Shown here piece by piece: positions 13,387-15,917 of a DNA stretch of 15,917 bases. The notes below the pieces were generated by a model, which saw only the letters and a program-made list of their open reading frames with translations, was not told the DNA's origin and did not search any database. This DNA comes from Gemmatimonadota bacterium (lineage in GTDB: Bacteria; Latescibacterota; UBA2968; UBA8231), in contig VXOR01000073.1 of NCBI GenBank assembly GCA_009840005.1, positions 213,747 to 229,663 of the forward strand, read 5' to 3'. Numbering within the stretch: the first letter of the stretch is position 1; each line of letters starts with the position of its first letter. The translations under genes and the position numbers were made by a program.

Positions 13387-13845
13387 ATGAAGGCAATTAT
13401 TCTATCTCTTGCACTGGCATCTCTAGCCTTTGCTGATGCGTACAAACCCGTTGATTGGCTCAAGATAAATCAGGCCGGAGGTCTTACTGTTCAGCTTGGC
13501 TTCGATGCTATTATCAGCATCGGATGTATGCAGTTGGACAATGAAAAAATATGCGATCACGTACTCGATACTAAATCCTCAAAATGGCAGTACCGCAAAG
13601 ACAACAATTCTGAATGGATTGATGTCCCCGGCAGCGAGCGCATCGACTCTATGTGCGGATTCGATTCTTCCTATAAGGACAAAATGGGGGTCGGCCTGTA
13701 CCGACTCGTTGTAGAAATATCAATCGACGGCAATGTGGGCAAATACACTCCCAACGACATCATTGAAGTTCGAGACGATTCCGAAATAGCAACAGCAATT
13801 CAAGTCGTCTCTTGGGGATCACTCAAATCAAGCGTTTCGCGCTAG
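13387..13845 (+). CDS. Small exported protein, unknown function
   Basis: A 152-residue protein with a clear signal peptide (MKAIILSLALASLAFADA, cleavage near residue 16-18). The mature part of about 135 residues is beta-rich in appearance, has three cysteines (C47, C56, C90), and contains a segment WQYRKDNNSEWIDVPGSERI that looks like an immunoglobulin- or lectin-type beta domain. I do not recognise a family. An AAAGGA ribosome site lies about eight bases before the ATG. Its base composition is more AT-rich than the housekeeping genes to the left, and it sits between a permease remnant and an insertion sequence 36 bases downstream, so it may be recently acquired or a survivor of a rearranged locus. 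Confidence 0.7.
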   Translation: MKAIILSLALASLAFADAYKPVDWLKINQAGGLTVQLGFDAIISIGCMQLDNEKICDHVLDTKSSKWQYRKDNNSEWIDVPGSERIDSMCGFDSSYKDKMGVGLYRLVVEISIDGNVGKYTPNDIIEVRDDSEIATAIQVVSWGSLKSSVSR

Positions 13846-13881
13846 CATAGTCCGGCTTTTAGCACATCTTCCCGGATCCTC

Positions 13882-14737
13882 AGAAGCTGTTGAGTTAAAG
13901 CTGTTTTGTATGTTATTTTGTCGTAACCGCTTTTTTTATAGGCGGTTTGTGTTATGCCAGGTTATCCCAGTGATGTGACCGATGAAGAATGGGCTTTACT
14001 GGCTCCTTCTTTGCTCGCCCCGATCGGCGGGGCAACCCCGGCCGGTATGCCAAACGGGATGTGGTCAATGCCATTTTCTATGTGGTCAAAGGGGGCATCC
14101 CTTGGCGAATGCTTCCGTTGGATTTTCCGCCGTGGGACACCGTGTATGACCATTACCGACGTTGGAATCAGCGCGGGGTGTGGGAACAAGCCTTGGATGC
14201 CCTGAATGAGTGTGCGCGGCAAAAGCAGGGCAAACACCAGCATCCGACCTATGTTTTGGTTGATTCGCAATCGGTTAAGACCCAATATGCCAGTGAGAAT
14301 CGCGGCATTGATGGGGGAAAAAAGGTCAAGGGCCGTAAACGCCATATCGCCACCGATACGTTGGATAATATGCTGACCATCCAAGTCCATGCCGCCAATA
14401 TCGCCGATACCAGCCAAGGATGGGACGTGTGCGACCAAGTCGCGGAAAAGTATGATACCATAGAAGCCTTTTCCGGCGACCAAGGATACAGCGGTACTAC
14501 TGTTGAATTCGTCGAAAACCTGTTAGGGCTACGCATCGACATCGCCGCTAAACCGTCGCACGGATTCCAGGTGATTGCCAAACGCTGGATTGTCGAACGA
14601 ACCTTAGCTTGGTTGGGCGGATTTCGACGCTTGGCCAAAGATTTTGAAATCCTCACCCAAGCCGCCGAAAATATGATTCGTATCGCCATGATTAAAATTA
14701 CCGTCGCTAAATCTACCTGAATAACTCAACAGCTTCT
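13882..14737 (+). mobile_element. IS5-family insertion sequence, complete with terminal inverted repeats
   Basis: The element is about 856 bp, bounded by a perfect 16-bp inverted repeat: AGAAGCTGTTGAGTTA at 13882-13897 and its reverse complement at 14722-14737. It carries a DDE transposase with the IS5-family (IS1031/IS427-like) sequence. Upstream of the gene, AACCGC at 13925-13930 and GCGGTT at 13942-13947 form a hairpin spanning a T7 run, which may shield the transposase from outside transcription. No matching target-site duplication is visible (TCA on the left, TAA on the right if the ends are at GAAGC). The right end also folds as a hairpin, CAGCTT/AAGCTG at 14730-14745. The transposase frame is broken, so the copy is probably not autonomous. 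Confidence 0.85.
13954..14720 (+). pseudogene. IS5-family transposase with a -1 frameshift
   Basis: The N-terminal part begins at ATG 13954 (MPGYPSDVTDEEWALLAPSL), the usual IS5-type start. Near 14010-14025 the conserved sequence moves to the -1 frame and continues RPDRRGNPGRYAKRDVVNAI through GGIPWRMLPLDFPPWDTVYD to the stop at 14720. The catalytic triad is intact in the second frame, whose own first ATG is at 13989: D92 (VLVDSQSVKT), D164 (SGDQGY) and E203 (RWIVERTLAWLGGFRR). The shift fits one deleted base. A programmed -1 frameshift is possible in this family, but I see no standard slippery heptamer at the junction. Without the N-terminal segment the protein would probably not work. Confidence 0.85.
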
Positions 14738-14835
14738 AAAAGCTGCGGTAACATCAGTTACTTAGGTCGGGAGCTAAAGATACCCCTAGCTAAAGTATAT
14801 CTCTATCGTGGACGAAGACGCCTCCGCGCCTTTTT

Positions 14836-14900
14836 GGAGTAGATTGATCTATGTCTTCAGTTTATTTCGTGCTCTGCAATCTACTCCATTTTTAATTTTT
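14836..14900 (+). terminator. 11-bp inverted repeat followed by T-rich sequence
   Basis: GGAGTAGATTG at 14836-14846 pairs perfectly with CAATCTACTCC at 14877-14887, and one more T-A pair extends the stem to 12 bp. The 30-base loop is long for an intrinsic terminator, but the stem is followed by ATTTTTAATTTTTTT. It may end transcription coming from the insertion sequence, or be the remains of another small mobile repeat. Confidence 0.45.
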
Positions 14901-14973
14901 TTGCTCTCCCTATAAAACTTTTCTATGCCGACATCCGTCGTATAAGTAATCTTGAAAGCACACAGAGTTTGCT

Positions 14974-15864
14974 ATGAAAATGCTAATACTATTTTGTAGT
15001 GCGCTTATTATGAGCTTAAGCCCAATATTCTCGTCGAGTCAAGCGCGAGAAGTGAGATATGGCGGCTTTACCAGAGAAAACTTCCAAGAGTTTTATGACT
15101 ACATAAACGGTCAAGAAATGATTAAGGTTCAAGAGGGCGAGGAGTTGGATCAAGCGATCGATGCTATACCTATTAGCTTGGGAACGGCTATAAACTTGGG
15201 GCAAGAGCGGGCTCTAAGAGGCTGGTTACACCAGTATTTGATTGCGTTTTCTGAGTCAGGCAATGATAGCTTGGCAGCGGTCTTCTATCTGAGGGAAGGG
15301 TTTGATGCGGAAAAATATAAGAGAACAAAGATGGAATGGGCTGAAGACTGGGTTGCATTCCAGCAACAGGACGCACAAAGTCAAAGCTCAAACGATAAAA
15401 AAATAGAGAACATGGTTAAAAAAATTAGGAAAGAAGTCGAGACGGCTTTAATAGAAAAGAGCCCACTATCCATAATTCGTTCAGATCATAAAGCAATACT
15501 TCGCTCTCTCAACAAAGAGTACTTCATAGAAAACGTATCGTTTCATGACAGCGAATTTAGGGTATTTGAGCTAAACAAAGAAGATCAAACGTTCTTCAGT
15601 CTAGCAAAAGACCGAGGTATGTTACCTGCGGGCTTCATTAAGTATTCTCTTCCTGCCCGTCTAGAAACAGGGGAGAAGGCCATCGTTACGGACATAATGT
15701 TCATTGTAGAAGAGCCATCTGAATCTGCGTTTGACCCAACAACGACAAGACGCACACCGTCTTTTTTTCGCTTAATGTGGGATCGGGACAAGAAGCTTTG
15801 GCTCCACCTAGAGGTATTCTATAGCCCCAGCGTAGCAGAATCCTACTTATTTAATAAGTTTTAA
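14974..15864 (+). CDS. Exported protein of unknown function, AT-rich gene
   Basis: A 296-residue protein with a signal peptide (residues 1-24, cleavage near SSSQA-R). The mature part is hydrophilic, with a helical, lysine- and glutamate-rich middle (about residues 120-165, including KKIENMVKKIRKEVETALIE) and a beta-rich C-terminal third (residues about 195-296). I see no catalytic motif and no cysteines in the mature protein, and recognise no family. A weak purine-rich site (CAGAG) precedes the ATG; TATAAG at 14941-14946 is a possible -10 box. The gene is clearly more AT-rich than those in 1-11 kb and lies between an insertion sequence and a possible second IS end that begins directly after its stop codon. 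Horizontal origin is plausible. Confidence 0.75.
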   Translation: MKMLILFCSALIMSLSPIFSSSQAREVRYGGFTRENFQEFYDYINGQEMIKVQEGEELDQAIDAIPISLGTAINLGQERALRGWLHQYLIAFSESGNDSLAAVFYLREGFDAEKYKRTKMEWAEDWVAFQQQDAQSQSSNDKKIENMVKKIRKEVETALIEKSPLSIIRSDHKAILRSLNKEYFIENVSFHDSEFRVFELNKEDQTFFSLAKDRGMLPAGFIKYSLPARLETGEKAIVTDIMFIVEEPSESAFDPTTTRRTPSFFRLMWDRDKKLWLHLEVFYSPSVAESYLFNKF

Positions 15865-15917
15865 GGGCGTTGTTGCATGAAAGCGGTGTTAGGGTCTTGA
15901 AATGGTGCAGGCTCTCC
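15865..15917. mobile_element. Possible left end of another IS5-like element, cut by the window edge
   Basis: The bases from 15865, GGGCGTTGTTGCATGAAAGC, resemble the terminal repeats of IS5/IS903-type elements (GGCTTTGTTG...). They are preceded by TTAA at 15861-15864, which fits the YTAR target-site duplication of the IS5 group and overlaps the stop codon of the upstream gene. Only 53 bases are visible, so this stays tentative. Confidence 0.35.

Noticed and set aside
14005..14030. Programmed -1 frameshift site in the IS transposase
   Set aside because: No X XXY YYZ heptamer is present in the zero frame at the junction, so simple loss of a base is preferred.

Overview
The window looks like a piece of a moderately GC-rich genome from an uncultivated, environmental bacterium. 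Several phyla fit: two phytanoyl-CoA dioxygenase (PhyH) paralogues beside a Rieske protein and an ACMSD-type amidohydrolase, a remnant of a MacB/FtsX-type permease, and scattered palindromic repeats are reminiscent of Poribacteria, Latescibacterota and related lineages. That placement is an impression from gene content, not a demonstrated assignment. No rRNA, tRNA or CRISPR array was recognised.

Left part (1-4000, minus strand). Reading right to left, a membrane metallophosphoesterase is followed by an amidohydrolase, a small Rieske protein overlapping it by 11 bases, and a PhyH-type Fe(II)/2-oxoglutarate oxygenase. The window then runs into a coiled-coil protein whose gene carries an in-frame 21-bp tandem repeat and leaves at the left edge. 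The amidohydrolase-Rieske-PhyH trio looks like a small catabolic or tailoring cassette.

4.0-6.1 kb (plus strand). A divergent promoter region leads into a second PhyH enzyme (GTG start) and, 23 bases later, a kinase of the APH(6)/hydroxyurea-phosphotransferase type. The pair suggests hydroxylation and phosphorylation of related small molecules, but no substrate can be read from the sequence.

6.1-10.0 kb. A small membrane protein and the ahcY-mnmA pair lie on the minus strand. ahcY recycles S-adenosylhomocysteine and mnmA makes 2-thiouridine in tRNA. A long palindromic element sits between ahcY and a divergent GNAT acetyltransferase.

10.0-12.7 kb (plus strand). A compact operon encodes an ECF sigma factor, a zinc-binding transmembrane anti-sigma factor, and an exported protein with an internal duplication. 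A consensus -10 box lies so close to the sigma start codon that its mRNA may be leaderless. The exported protein has no family I recognise and is the best candidate for something undescribed here.

12.7-15.9 kb. This is an accessory, rearranged region: palindromic repeats, a possible transposase tail, a frameshifted and truncated MacB-type permease remnant, two orphan exported proteins, an IS5-family insertion sequence with a frameshifted transposase, and what may be the end of another IS5-like element at the right edge. An 11-bp motif found in the ahcY palindrome (one base different) also occurs inverted at both ends of a 1.9-kb part of this region.
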